A stretch of DNA of 64,000 nucleotides, taken from assembly GCA_003598175.1 (NCBI GenBank), contig QZKN01000168.1:1-64000 (forward strand). Direction: 5' to 3'. The position numbers and the translations under genes are program-made. Below are positions 24,983 to 34,946 of this stretch, piece by piece; within the stretch, counting starts at the first letter, position 1, and each line of letters opens with the position of its first letter. The notes below the pieces were generated by a model. That model ran no database searches, was not told where the DNA came from, and saw nothing but the letters and a program-made list of their open reading frames with translations. The DNA comes from Candidatus Omnitrophota bacterium. Lineage in GTDB: Bacteria; Hinthialibacterota; Hinthialibacteria; Hinthialibacterales; Hinthialibacteraceae.

Positions 24983-25234
24983 TTATTCGAGTCCAAGATC
25001 TTTTCGAATTTGTTCGTAAGGTATCGGTTTCTCTTCTCGCTCTTGCATTTCCGCCAACGCAGCATCGGCGAGTTCGTTGTCATAGTGATCCTCTAACGCT
25101 TCGAAAAACTGAAACTCTTCCATTGAGAGCAAAACGAATTGTTTTCCACAATGAGTAAAAATGATCCGATCATTTCCTGTAATGATTCGCTCACATAGTA
25201 CGTCCAATTCACTTTTTTCAATGATTTGCGGCAT
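24983..25234 (-). CDS. Phd/YefM-like antitoxin, without toxin partner
   Basis: 83 residues from the ATG at 25234, which follows GAAGGGAG; the frame is open five codons further. The N-terminal half fits the Phd/YefM fold: IIEKSELDVLCERIITGNDR, then IIFTHCGKQFVLLSMEEFQFFEAL. The C-terminus is charged and probably toxin-binding (ADAALAEMQEREEKPIPYEQ). In a complete system a RelE- or Doc-type toxin gene would follow, but the next gene downstream is the convergent FGE-like gene 12 bases away. It is thus an orphan antitoxin or a simple transcription regulator. Confidence 0.75.
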   Translation of the reverse strand: MPQIIEKSELDVLCERIITGNDRIIFTHCGKQFVLLSMEEFQFFEALEDHYDNELADAALAEMQEREEKPIPYEQIRKDLGLE

Positions 25235-25288
25235 GATCGCTCCCTTCACAATTTAAACATATTATAACAGCAATGAATCATCGCACAA

Positions 25289-28200
25289 CTAATTTGATAA
25301 TTTCCATATTTTTTGTGGCAGGACTCGCACCGGTCCGATCAAGCCCGCTTCCAGGAGCGGCGTTTCGCTCCACGGCTGCTGCCAGGTCAGGGAATGAGTC
25401 ATATTCGTCGACGTGAATCGTTTCTCATTCGGTAGTTTCGCATCGCCGACCAGACGATTTGACCACAGATTGGCCACTTCGACGACGAGACGATTGCTAC
25501 CCGGCCGAGCGTATTCGGTTATATCGAGCTGAAACGGTGGTTTCCATACAATTCCCACATGATGACCATTTAAAAAAACATCGGCCACTTCTTTCACTTT
25601 TCCCAAATCCAAAACCAACGGATAATCCGAACCGATCCATGCATCCGGAATTTCGAAATCCTTATAGTAGGTGGCGATGCCGGAAAAATATTGGATCCCT
25701 TCCTCGTCCGATGCCGTCCAGGAAATCAACGTGGGAAAATGCGCAATCGGCGGCGCGCCCCAACCGAACGGAAATCGCACTTCCCACGCGCCATCGATCG
25801 CAAACGGTTCGGGAATATCTTTCACGTCAATTATCATTTTTTTGTCTTGCGATGTTTCAATCGTGTAAACGCCAGGTTCCTGGATTAGCAATTCCAACGC
25901 ATCACAATCCACCTTACACACTTCAATGGTTGGATTGCGATTGGCTCCGATCGTTGTCTGATCACCCTCTTTTGTTATCGACACAACATGACTCTCCGTC
26001 ATACCCTCTTTAAAAACAACAAAGACGGATTCGGAAGGCGGAAGGGACAATGGCAGTTGAATGCCTTGTTCGGTAATTTTATAAACAGCGCATTTCCGCA
26101 TTTCCCCGCTGTCGGTATACCACAATTCGGGAATTTTATCTTTCACACGAAAAGTGCACTCGCCGGAGATCCCTTCCTGGGTGGTGTTGTAGACAAAATA
26201 AATGTCTTCCTGCTCTGTCCGGCGATGAATCCAATCCCATTTCAGCGCTGATTCGGAATCCGTTGTTTGAAAATCAGGACCGATGTTCTTTTCGAGTAAA
26301 ACGTCTTTCAATTGTTTTCCCCATATGATCCTGCCTGCGCCGATCTGACGTTCTTTCACACGCAAACCATCGCAGTCGCCCCACAATCGCTCCGCCGATC
26401 GGTTCACTTGCTCATCCCGCTTTGGAAAGTCGGTCAATCCATGCGCGCGCGTGGGTCTCTGACCAACGACGGTCGCGCCGGCTTTGACCAGCGCCTCCAG
26501 TTTTTGAAGAACCCGCGGATTCATGTCCGCGCGTTCCGGCAACACGAGCAATTCATAGCTCATGCCGTCGGGCAACACGATTTTACCGTTCTTCACATCC
26601 ATGCGCGTCAGGATCACTTCACTGTTCACGACGTCGTAGTCATAACCATAGCCCAACGACGGATCGATACGTTTGGGTTTGACAAAATTCGGAGCTTCGT
26701 CGCCGTAATAATACAGAACGTCCGCCACGAAACGGCCTTGCTGCAGTAAGAAACAGCTGCGGGCGAGGTAATCGATAAAAGGCTTCGCCTTCGGCCACCA
26801 CACACGATTCGAGCCGATGTGCGTGCCAGCGTGATACACCCAGCCGGGTTTTCCCGCTTCCGGCGGACTGTGCGGACTGGTGTGGAAGGTGAAACGGTTC
26901 AATCCTTCCGCCATGGCGCGGTCCGCCAGCGGCTTCAAATCGAACGGACCGATTTGCCAATGATGCCAGCTGGTGAAGGCTTCCCCATCCACGAGCGTTT
27001 TGCCGTAAATATGAGAAGCGCAGGCAATTTCTTTGACCAGCCACAAAATGTCGTTCCCCTCTTCGTCGAAACGCTGGTGTTTGTACCAAAATTCTCCGCG
27101 TGGTATGTCAAGCGAGCCAAGCGCGCGCAAGGCTTCGAAGGGGCAGTTGTGCAAAGGCTGGCCGGGACCGCCGGCTTCCGAGCATAATACCAATCCATGG
27201 CGATTGCAGATTTCGCGCGCTTTTTGGTAGTGGTTTTCAATGATCAGATCGGAAAGCGTCATGTTGAAATCGAAACGGAACCGGTCGGTGTAATCCTCGT
27301 TGACGAGGGTCCAACCAAACAATGCGGGCAAATAGGCGTCCAAATCATACCCACGTCGTTTTTTGAACTCACCCTGCAATTTCGGCGTCCAGATCAATCC
27401 CGTCAATTGATCATAACTGGTCACTTCGTAGCTGGGCAGATACATGATTTTTAGGGCGCTGTTTTCCAGATCGCCTAATTTCTGTTGGAGTTTATCGATC
27501 AGATATTGAAAGTGAAATTCCGTCGCATCCGCGTTGAAATGATCGATGATCAAACCATTGGATTTGGGGCTGGGAAGCACCAACCGCTCGCCGGTGCAGG
27601 CGCAGACGAAACGCAGGATTCGCCATGTTCCCGCGGGCGCGTTCCATTCCAATTTTTCGTCCGATGCCAATTGATCCGTCAAGTTCAGAATGGAGTCTTT
27701 GTTTTCGATCAACCGATTTTCGTTGTCAGGAATAGCGAGAACGGCAATCGTTTTATTGAAAACGGGCAAACCGCTCTCGTTTTTCGGCGCTTTTTCCGGA
27801 AAGGTGGGAACCGGAAGTGGCTCGGAAAAACGGCCTGGCCCTTCCACCGTCGTTTGGGAAAGAAACAATCCCATCGTTCCCAATTCGGGCGGGATCCACG
27901 GTCCGCCGGCGTTCCAGCTGCTGGACGTGATCACGCCGAGTTCCAATCCCAAACGCTCACATTCCCGCGCGGCGTAGCCGATGGCGTCAAGCGATTCAGG
28001 ACCGAAAAACGCGACTCCCTCCGGCACGATTTTTTGAGGATCACGCGCGCCGATATCGAAAATATCAAAGCCGCCGAGTCCTTTATCCTTGATTTCTTCC
28101 AAATCGCGTGTGAGTTGCGTGTAACTGACGTTGCCGTTCACCCACACCCAATACGCGCGCGGTTTGGCGTCAAGCGGCGGACAAATAAATCCATTTTCCA

Positions 28201-28306
28201 AATCCGATTGCGACGCAATCGGCTTAGTAAAAAACACGGATTGCATGAAAATAATACAAACTATAAAGATAAACAGATGTTGCCCACGATCCTGATTCCG
28301 TTTCAC
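25289..28306 (-). CDS. Secreted GH106-type alpha-L-rhamnosidase-like glycosidase
   Basis: 1005 residues, GTG start with GGGGAG seven bases before it. A signal peptide is present (LFIFIVCIIFMQSVFF). The catalytic part opens with RAYWVWVNGNVSYTQLTRDL and KGLGGFDIFDIGARDP, the typical start of GH106 enzymes, and continues LGVITSSSWNAGGPWIPPE, IMYLPSYEVTSYDQ, GLVLCSEAGGPGQPLHNCP and KTLVDGEAFTSWHHWQ. The last 150 residues are a jelly-roll like the sugar-binding domain of GH2 enzymes: LVLDLGKVKEVADVFLNG, GIVWKPPFQLDITEY, NRLVVEVANLWSNR. Known members remove rhamnose from plant pectins and glycosides. The porin gene is divergent from it across 312 bases. Confidence 0.85.
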   Translation of the reverse strand: MKRNQDRGQHLFIFIVCIIFMQSVFFTKPIASQSDLENGFICPPLDAKPRAYWVWVNGNVSYTQLTRDLEEIKDKGLGGFDIFDIGARDPQKIVPEGVAFFGPESLDAIGYAARECERLGLELGVITSSSWNAGGPWIPPELGTMGLFLSQTTVEGPGRFSEPLPVPTFPEKAPKNESGLPVFNKTIAVLAIPDNENRLIENKDSILNLTDQLASDEKLEWNAPAGTWRILRFVCACTGERLVLPSPKSNGLIIDHFNADATEFHFQYLIDKLQQKLGDLENSALKIMYLPSYEVTSYDQLTGLIWTPKLQGEFKKRRGYDLDAYLPALFGWTLVNEDYTDRFRFDFNMTLSDLIIENHYQKAREICNRHGLVLCSEAGGPGQPLHNCPFEALRALGSLDIPRGEFWYKHQRFDEEGNDILWLVKEIACASHIYGKTLVDGEAFTSWHHWQIGPFDLKPLADRAMAEGLNRFTFHTSPHSPPEAGKPGWVYHAGTHIGSNRVWWPKAKPFIDYLARSCFLLQQGRFVADVLYYYGDEAPNFVKPKRIDPSLGYGYDYDVVNSEVILTRMDVKNGKIVLPDGMSYELLVLPERADMNPRVLQKLEALVKAGATVVGQRPTRAHGLTDFPKRDEQVNRSAERLWGDCDGLRVKERQIGAGRIIWGKQLKDVLLEKNIGPDFQTTDSESALKWDWIHRRTEQEDIYFVYNTTQEGISGECTFRVKDKIPELWYTDSGEMRKCAVYKITEQGIQLPLSLPPSESVFVVFKEGMTESHVVSITKEGDQTTIGANRNPTIEVCKVDCDALELLIQEPGVYTIETSQDKKMIIDVKDIPEPFAIDGAWEVRFPFGWGAPPIAHFPTLISWTASDEEGIQYFSGIATYYKDFEIPDAWIGSDYPLVLDLGKVKEVADVFLNGHHVGIVWKPPFQLDITEYARPGSNRLVVEVANLWSNRLVGDAKLPNEKRFTSTNMTHSLTWQQPWSETPLLEAGLIGPVRVLPQKIWKLSN

Positions 28307-28618
28307 GGTGTTCTCCCCTCTTCGCTGTTTACATTCATCCTGCTATTCGTGTATAAAACAGATCATCCATGTTGTCAATGTGAAATTCAGGAAATGGATT
28401 TCTTTTCCGACAAACCATAAAAAAAACGCTGGAGAAATTACCGTTATGGGGCATTTCCACCTCGGCAATTCCGATGCCATACCGAAAGAAGCGCATTCGG
28501 ATGGAAAAGTATCATCCGACGCATTGATTTGATTGAAAAATGAGAACAACGAAGATAGGATGGTAGGAACAAAAGCAATGATACAACATAAAAAAAGACG
28601 AAAAGGAAATCAGAACGA
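28307..28618. other. Intergenic region between glycosidase and porin genes
   Basis: A 312-base divergent gap holding promoters for both genes. It is A/T-rich near 28410-28440 and 28560-28610. I see no hairpin, repeat or conserved RNA. Open frames inside lack ribosome sites. Confidence 0.4.
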
Positions 28619-29410
28619 ATGAATCGAATGAAAAGAGCGCTTCTTGCAGGAACAATCCTATGGCTGGCAGCTTACGGAGTATATGCGGTGGATATCGGCG
28701 GCGACGAACTCGGCATCACGTTGGATTTCACCTATGCGAGCAAATACATTTGGCACGGTTACGACGTATATGACGGGCGCGGCGCTTTTCAACCAGGATT
28801 GAATCTTGATTTCAAGGGATTTTACGGAGGAATTTTCGGTTCGTGGGCCGACTCAAGCAGATTTACGGATCAAAGTGAAGTCGATTTTTACCTCGGATAC
28901 GAATTTACCTTTTTCAAGGATGATTGGTATGCAATTTACAACTACATCACATATAAATATTATTCTCATCCTTCGATGGGGGATCGGAACGATCTTCAGG
29001 AACTGGCCAATGGATTATCGTTCCCGAAATTGATCCCCATCGGCCCTTCTTTTCTGGTTCCCTATTACGACACGTACTATATTTGGGCGGGATTTCAAGG
29101 CGAACGCTGGATTGACAACGGCAATGTTCACGATTTCGGTTTCGCGTACGACCTGCCGGTTCCCTCCCTCCTTGCCGAACAGGAAAACCAGAAAATCCGA
29201 TTCAATTGGGGGATTACGTTCAACGACGGCACACTCACGTCAAATTCGGAATGGAGCCACACCACGTTCGGCGTCTCCACCACATTTGAGTGGAACAATT
29301 TCTATCTCACCCCTTCGCTCCATTATCAATGGTCCCTGGACAATGCCTTCAACGCCGTCAATCGCGACGATGAATTTTATGCGTCCGTAGGTATGGGGTA
29401 TCGGTTTTAA
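28619..29410 (+). CDS. Outer-membrane beta-barrel porin-like protein (TorF/Gcw_chp type)
   Basis: 263 residues, AAAGGAAA upstream. A signal peptide ends at AYGVYA. The mature part alternates aromatic and polar residues in strands: ITLDFTYASKYIWHGYDVYD, PGLNLDFKGFYGGIFGSWAD, EVDFYLGYEFTFFKDDWYA, NFYLTPSLHYQWSLD and SVGMGYRF. The last residue is Phe, as required by the barrel assembly machinery. The 'SKYIWHGY' opening is typical of the conserved putative porin family. It probably lets small solutes through the outer membrane; the divergent glycosidase suggests sugars, which is only an inference. Confidence 0.82.
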   Translation: MNRMKRALLAGTILWLAAYGVYAVDIGGDELGITLDFTYASKYIWHGYDVYDGRGAFQPGLNLDFKGFYGGIFGSWADSSRFTDQSEVDFYLGYEFTFFKDDWYAIYNYITYKYYSHPSMGDRNDLQELANGLSFPKLIPIGPSFLVPYYDTYYIWAGFQGERWIDNGNVHDFGFAYDLPVPSLLAEQENQKIRFNWGITFNDGTLTSNSEWSHTTFGVSTTFEWNNFYLTPSLHYQWSLDNAFNAVNRDDEFYASVGMGYRF

Positions 29411-29429
29411 ATTTCGTCCTCCGCAAAAT

Positions 29430-31478
<2,049 letters not shown>

Positions 31479-32180
31479 TTATAGTATTGTATTTGGATCG
31501 ACGCCTAAAGCGCGGAGTTTGGCCGATAACTTTTCATTGATTTTTCGTTCTTGATCGGCTCGTATGCGTTGCTCCATGGCAATGGATATCGGTTTCCTCT
31601 CCTGATCACACCAACGCAACCAGAGGGCATGTTGCTGCTCGTATTCTCCCTCCCATAAAAGCAATCCCAATTCCACTTTCTCCAGCCAATACGTTTGTTT
31701 TTGCACGTATTTTCCATCCCGCAATTCGTACACCCGCAGATCCGTGTCGAGGATCTCGTGATCGGGATCGAAGATGACATAGTCGGAAACGCCGATCTCT
31801 TCATATATTTGTAGTTTTCGGTCGATTTCTCCTCCTTCCCGATTGGAAACCACTTCCACGACCACATCCGGCGCTTTACCGAATACCCAGGTGAAATAGA
31901 CGCGATTCTTTTTTGCCCGCAGGTCTTTTGCCGCCTTGACTCCTAAACTTAAAAGCATGTCCGGAACCACGGGAGGGCGTTCCGGGTGGAAGTATAATCC
32001 CACGTTGGCGCAGGCAAGAAAAGGTTGGGGGCAGTTCCATGAGGTATGTAACGGTTCCACCAATAACCGTTGCTGTTGGTCCGAAAAGAGATTATCCACA
32101 GGCGTATCGTCCTCTGTGATGAATTGTTCATAATCGATTTCGTCCACGTGTGGGATCGTAACCATTTTTTTTAATTTCAT
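31479..32180 (-). CDS. Uma2-family putative nuclease
   Basis: 233 residues from the ATG at 32180, which has AGGA about 11 bases before; the frame is open 16 codons further to 32228. The fold core is visible: RPPVVPDMLLSLGV, WVFGKAPDVVVEVVSNREGG, DRKLQIYEEIGVSDYVIFDP. These match the PD-(D/E)xK catalytic segments of Uma2 proteins (PD, EVxS, K). A C-terminal coiled tail with basic residues follows (MEQRIRADQERKINEKLSAK). The family's biological role is poorly known; it is common and often in several copies in cyanobacteria and related environmental genomes. Confidence 0.82.
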   Translation of the reverse strand: MKLKKMVTIPHVDEIDYEQFITEDDTPVDNLFSDQQQRLLVEPLHTSWNCPQPFLACANVGLYFHPERPPVVPDMLLSLGVKAAKDLRAKKNRVYFTWVFGKAPDVVVEVVSNREGGEIDRKLQIYEEIGVSDYVIFDPDHEILDTDLRVYELRDGKYVQKQTYWLEKVELGLLLWEGEYEQQHALWLRWCDQERKPISIAMEQRIRADQERKINEKLSAKLRALGVDPNTIL

Positions 32181-32468
32181 GGTATTTTGATTCCTGTCGC
32201 TAAAGATTCCTCCATCGGAATTATACAACGAAACGTGACTCGTGTTGAGTTTTTACCGCATCGTATACACTTCTAACCGTCGCCGCCGTACTGTGAATGC
32301 ACATGACCGCCCGATACGCGCTCAAATCCGATTTCGGAAGCGATCCCATTCGCCCCGGCCGGATGCATCCACAACCTCCATCGTTTTTATACTCGTTCCA
32401 ATTTATAATGGCTTGGTCAATGGAACGTTTTCATTGCGATCGACAATCACTGGAGAGGGAAAACAATA

Positions 32469-33074
32469 ATGGAGAGGACGGAATCATACACTCGATCCTT
32501 CACTCTGATCGAACTACTCATCGTCGTCGCCATCATCGGCATACTCGCGGCGATCGCTGTTCCCAATTTTTTAAACGCGCAAATGCGGGCCAAAGTTGCG
32601 CGCGCGTTGGCCGATTTGCGCACGATGGAACTCGCCATTCTGCAATACATGAACGACAACAACGACAATCCGCCTCATTCGCACGAATTGAATCAAAATT
32701 GCTGGCTGACCACGCCCGTCGCCTATCTCAACGGATTTCTCTACGATCCGTTTCAGGATTCACCGATAGCGAGAGACCTGTTTACCGATACGAATCGCCT
32801 CGGCTACACCAAAAGTCAATATCACTGGGATCCCTACGACATGCGCTATCACAGCAGCCTGACTCCCGTCTATTTCGATCCGAAAGTCAATCCCGATTTC
32901 GGCAATCGGCGCAATTCCATAGGTATCCTCTTCGGAATGGGCCCCACCACCACCTACCAAGGCCAAAGCACCACCGACTGGCATCCCTACGAGATTTCCA
33001 ATGGCCTTTACAGCAACGGATTCCTGCGCCGTTACGTTCCCGGCCGCCCCAAAGTCAACTTTTCGATACCGTAA
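32469..33074 (+). CDS. Prepilin-like (type II secretion pseudopilin) protein
   Basis: 201 residues. The N-terminus carries the class III signal: RSFTLIELLIVVAIIGILA, with cleavage before Phe and the conserved Glu at position 5 of the mature protein. The residue before the Phe is Ser instead of the usual Gly. The helix continues AVPNFLNAQMRAKVARALAD. The globular part is Asn/Tyr/Asp-rich (NDNNDNPPHSHELNQ; GMGPTTTYQGQST) and resembles the single-gene pseudopilins abundant in planctomycete-like phyla. No other secretion or pilus gene is nearby, so it is a stand-alone surface or secretion subunit. Confidence 0.88.
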   Translation: MERTESYTRSFTLIELLIVVAIIGILAAIAVPNFLNAQMRAKVARALADLRTMELAILQYMNDNNDNPPHSHELNQNCWLTTPVAYLNGFLYDPFQDSPIARDLFTDTNRLGYTKSQYHWDPYDMRYHSSLTPVYFDPKVNPDFGNRRNSIGILFGMGPTTTYQGQSTTDWHPYEISNGLYSNGFLRRYVPGRPKVNFSIP

Positions 33075-33243
33075 AACGTCGGTGAGAAATCTCATGGAAC
33101 GAAAGCATTGAATTGTTCGAATAGATGGCGGGTAAAAAATCCGAATCAACTGATTTGTGCGCCCGTGTCATCCTACCCATTTTTCCTACGCACACAAATT
33201 CATTTGCGTATGATTCATTGCATTTCATTCTTTTCCGTCATCT

Positions 33244-33432
33244 TCACATTCTCACTTTTTGCCAGCCAAGTTTCTCCCACAATTCCGCATATGGACCATT
33301 TTTCGCACGACGCCGAAAATAAGCGATTTCTTCATCGGGCGATAGGTTTTTAATGGTTTCATAGATTTCCATTTGCGCTTTGCGCTTCAATGCGATACAA
33401 TCGAACGTCTGTTCATTTATTTCCATCTTCAT
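33244..33432 (-). CDS. Small antitoxin-like protein partnered with a PIN toxin
   Basis: 62 residues with a near-perfect AAAGGAGGT site. It starts MKMEINEQTFDCIALKRKAQ and continues IYETIKNLSPDEEIAYFRRR, AKNGPYAELWEKLG. The 'FDC...K......i......ls.eEe..yfr.r' pattern is shared by small proteins encoded next to PIN-domain toxins in environmental genomes. Here the start codon lies inside the 3' end of the PIN remnant at 33413-33648, so the pair is overlapping, as in a compact toxin-antitoxin operon. The small gene is intact while the toxin is broken. Confidence 0.7.
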   Translation of the reverse strand: MKMEINEQTFDCIALKRKAQMEIYETIKNLSPDEEIAYFRRRAKNGPYAELWEKLGWQKVRM

Positions 33433-33648
33433 CGAATCGAACCTCCTTTGGCGTCAGAATGGTAATGATATCTAATCCGCACATTAAATTCACTCGATTG
33501 TATTCTTAATTTTATCCAAATGTACTATGTGTTTGAAATTCCATGAAACCTTGGCATCAGCGTGATAAACTGTGGCAATCGCCACATGAGTGGCATCATC
33601 AACCCATCTTGAATCCAATACCTCCCGGAGCTCTTCCCGGTTCCGCTT
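33413..33648 (-). pseudogene. C-terminal remnant of a PIN-domain toxin with a frameshift
   Basis: On the minus strand, codons 33648-33511 read EELREVLDSRWVDDATHVA and then IATVYHADAKVSWNFKHIV, HLDKIK, the hallmark of the PIN C-terminal half ('DA.HiAiAtv...d..vSWNFkHiV'). After HLDKIK the frame ends in a stop at 33490; one frame over, the sequence reads YNRVNLMCGLDIITILTPKE to a stop at 33413, the expected end of the same family ('yN.vN...Gy..I.I.TPkE'). One missing base near 33506 explains the break. Upstream of 33648 the frame is closed, so the N-terminal half with the first acidic residues is gone. A sequencing error could explain the single base, but not the lost half. Confidence 0.75.
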
Positions 33649-34098
33649 TCAATGCGCTTGGCAAGGCTTGCAACAGGGCGGTCACCGCCGCGTTCCAGGC
33701 TTGGTTCACAGCCGGATATTCCAAACCGTTTGCGCCTTGCGCATACCGTTCATCAATTACAGCCCCAAGGCGGCGAATTCCGGCTGCGTTTGCGATCTAT
33801 GTTTTTGGTCTTTGATGCGTCGATTTTTCCATTTTCCGCCTCATATACGGTGATTGTAAATTATTGTTACATGAGTAACTATAATTTGATATGATACAAT
33901 TCATCAGCATACCATCTTTTTTTAAGCCAACAGGAACGAATTTATATCAAATAAATTTACGGATCGGGATTCGACGGATGAATTCATCCTGTTATCGAAT
34001 AGGACCGCATATGGTGTTTTTCGATATATTGAAATCCTCCGGATTATTTCTTAAACTACCATAAGAAATGGATATTCACGAATGGAAAGTGAGATAAA
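33649..34098. other. Intergenic region with decayed sequence
   Basis: Four hundred and fifty bases between two broken genes. The minus strand is open from about 33814 to 33599 without an ATG, giving a plausible but unrecognised peptide (RYAQGANGLEYPAVNQAWN); it overlaps the PIN remnant in another frame. The right half (33850-34095) is A/T-rich with no coding signal. I read the region as gene debris. Confidence 0.4.
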
Positions 34099-34351
34099 AT
34101 GCCGTTAATCCGATTTGTTTTCAATCCTGGTTTCCTATTGGCAATTCATTTCTTTTCCTTTTCTTATCTCACACACGCACAAAACATCAATACGGCGGAG
34201 AATTTCCCCGATCCGAATTTTCGTGCTGGAATCGAGAAGTATATGGGGGATGGAAGCGAGCGGGGAATTTACGGTTGAGCAAGCCAAAAACAAGATGGAA
34301 GCGTTGATCTGTTCGAGCCGTGGGATTCATAATGAATTCAAACATAAATAG
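34099..34351 (+). pseudogene. Frameshifted N-terminal fragment of a secreted leucine-rich-repeat protein
   Basis: From the ATG at 34099 (GTGAG before it) a secreted protein begins: FNPGFLLAIHFFSFSYLTHA, then AENFPDPNFRAGIEKYMGDG, and stops at 34278. One frame over, the sequence continues GEFTVEQAKNKMEALICSSR and ends at 34351. Together they match the N-terminal cap of secreted LRR proteins ('FpDpNFRa.ie.ymg....g.fT..qa......L.cs..gI'). The repeats that should follow are absent. It is therefore a truncated, frameshifted remnant near 34255-34265. Confidence 0.7.
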
Positions 34352-34375
34352 CATGGTTAAAGGGAGATCGCGAAA

Positions 34376-34861
34376 ATGAAGGAATACGATTTATTGAGAA
34401 CTCATTTGCGTTTGATCAGCTGTTCCATCCTGCTGTTGATTATAGGCAGTATCCAAGCGCACCGTGAAACCATCCTGTTTATTAATCATGCGGATTCTTA
34501 TACTTTTTTCGAATTGATTAAACTGATCGGCCCCTACGTTTTCATTCTCTGCTCTTCGATCGTCATTTTCATGACCGTGGTAACGGCGCATATGCAAAAT
34601 CAAGAGTCAGACAGGTTCGATCCCTTGCCTGAAAACGCTGCAACGAAATTATCCCATGCAAAATACCGTTATGCCATGTTGAGCGTAATGTTTTACTTCT
34701 TTTCGGCGTTCATAATCTTGATGGGTTTCCTTATCTTTTTTTCCAAATCGGTCCTAACCAATTCCACTCTCATCAATAGCCTTATGATCTTCATATTTTT
34801 TGTTTTTACCGTGATCTTATGGTTCGAACGAAAGAAAACTTCCAAATCATCAACCTCGTAA
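34376..34861 (+). CDS. Four-span membrane protein of unknown function
   Basis: 161 residues, AAGGGAGA upstream. Four membrane helices are visible: LRLISCSILLLIIGSIQ, LIGPYVFILCSSIVIFMTVV, YAMLSVMFYFFSAFIILMGF and LINSLMIFIFFVFTVILWF, with a short cytoplasmic or periplasmic loop between the second and third. The C-terminus is Lys/Ser-rich. No family is recognised. It is separated by 86 bases from the xylanase gene on the same strand and need not be linked to it. Confidence 0.65.
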   Translation: MKEYDLLRTHLRLISCSILLLIIGSIQAHRETILFINHADSYTFFELIKLIGPYVFILCSSIVIFMTVVTAHMQNQESDRFDPLPENAATKLSHAKYRYAMLSVMFYFFSAFIILMGFLIFFSKSVLTNSTLINSLMIFIFFVFTVILWFERKKTSKSSTS

Positions 34862-34946
34862 ACAGCCTATACGCTGGAAATTTCATGACAATCCGCCTAT
34901 AGTTTAAATCAGACAAAAACATTCCCTTTTCATTCAGGAGAGAGCC

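Noticed and set aside
33543-33815. Plus-strand open frame of 90 codons
   Set aside because: It runs opposite the PIN remnant and unrecognised debris; no ribosome site and no motif.
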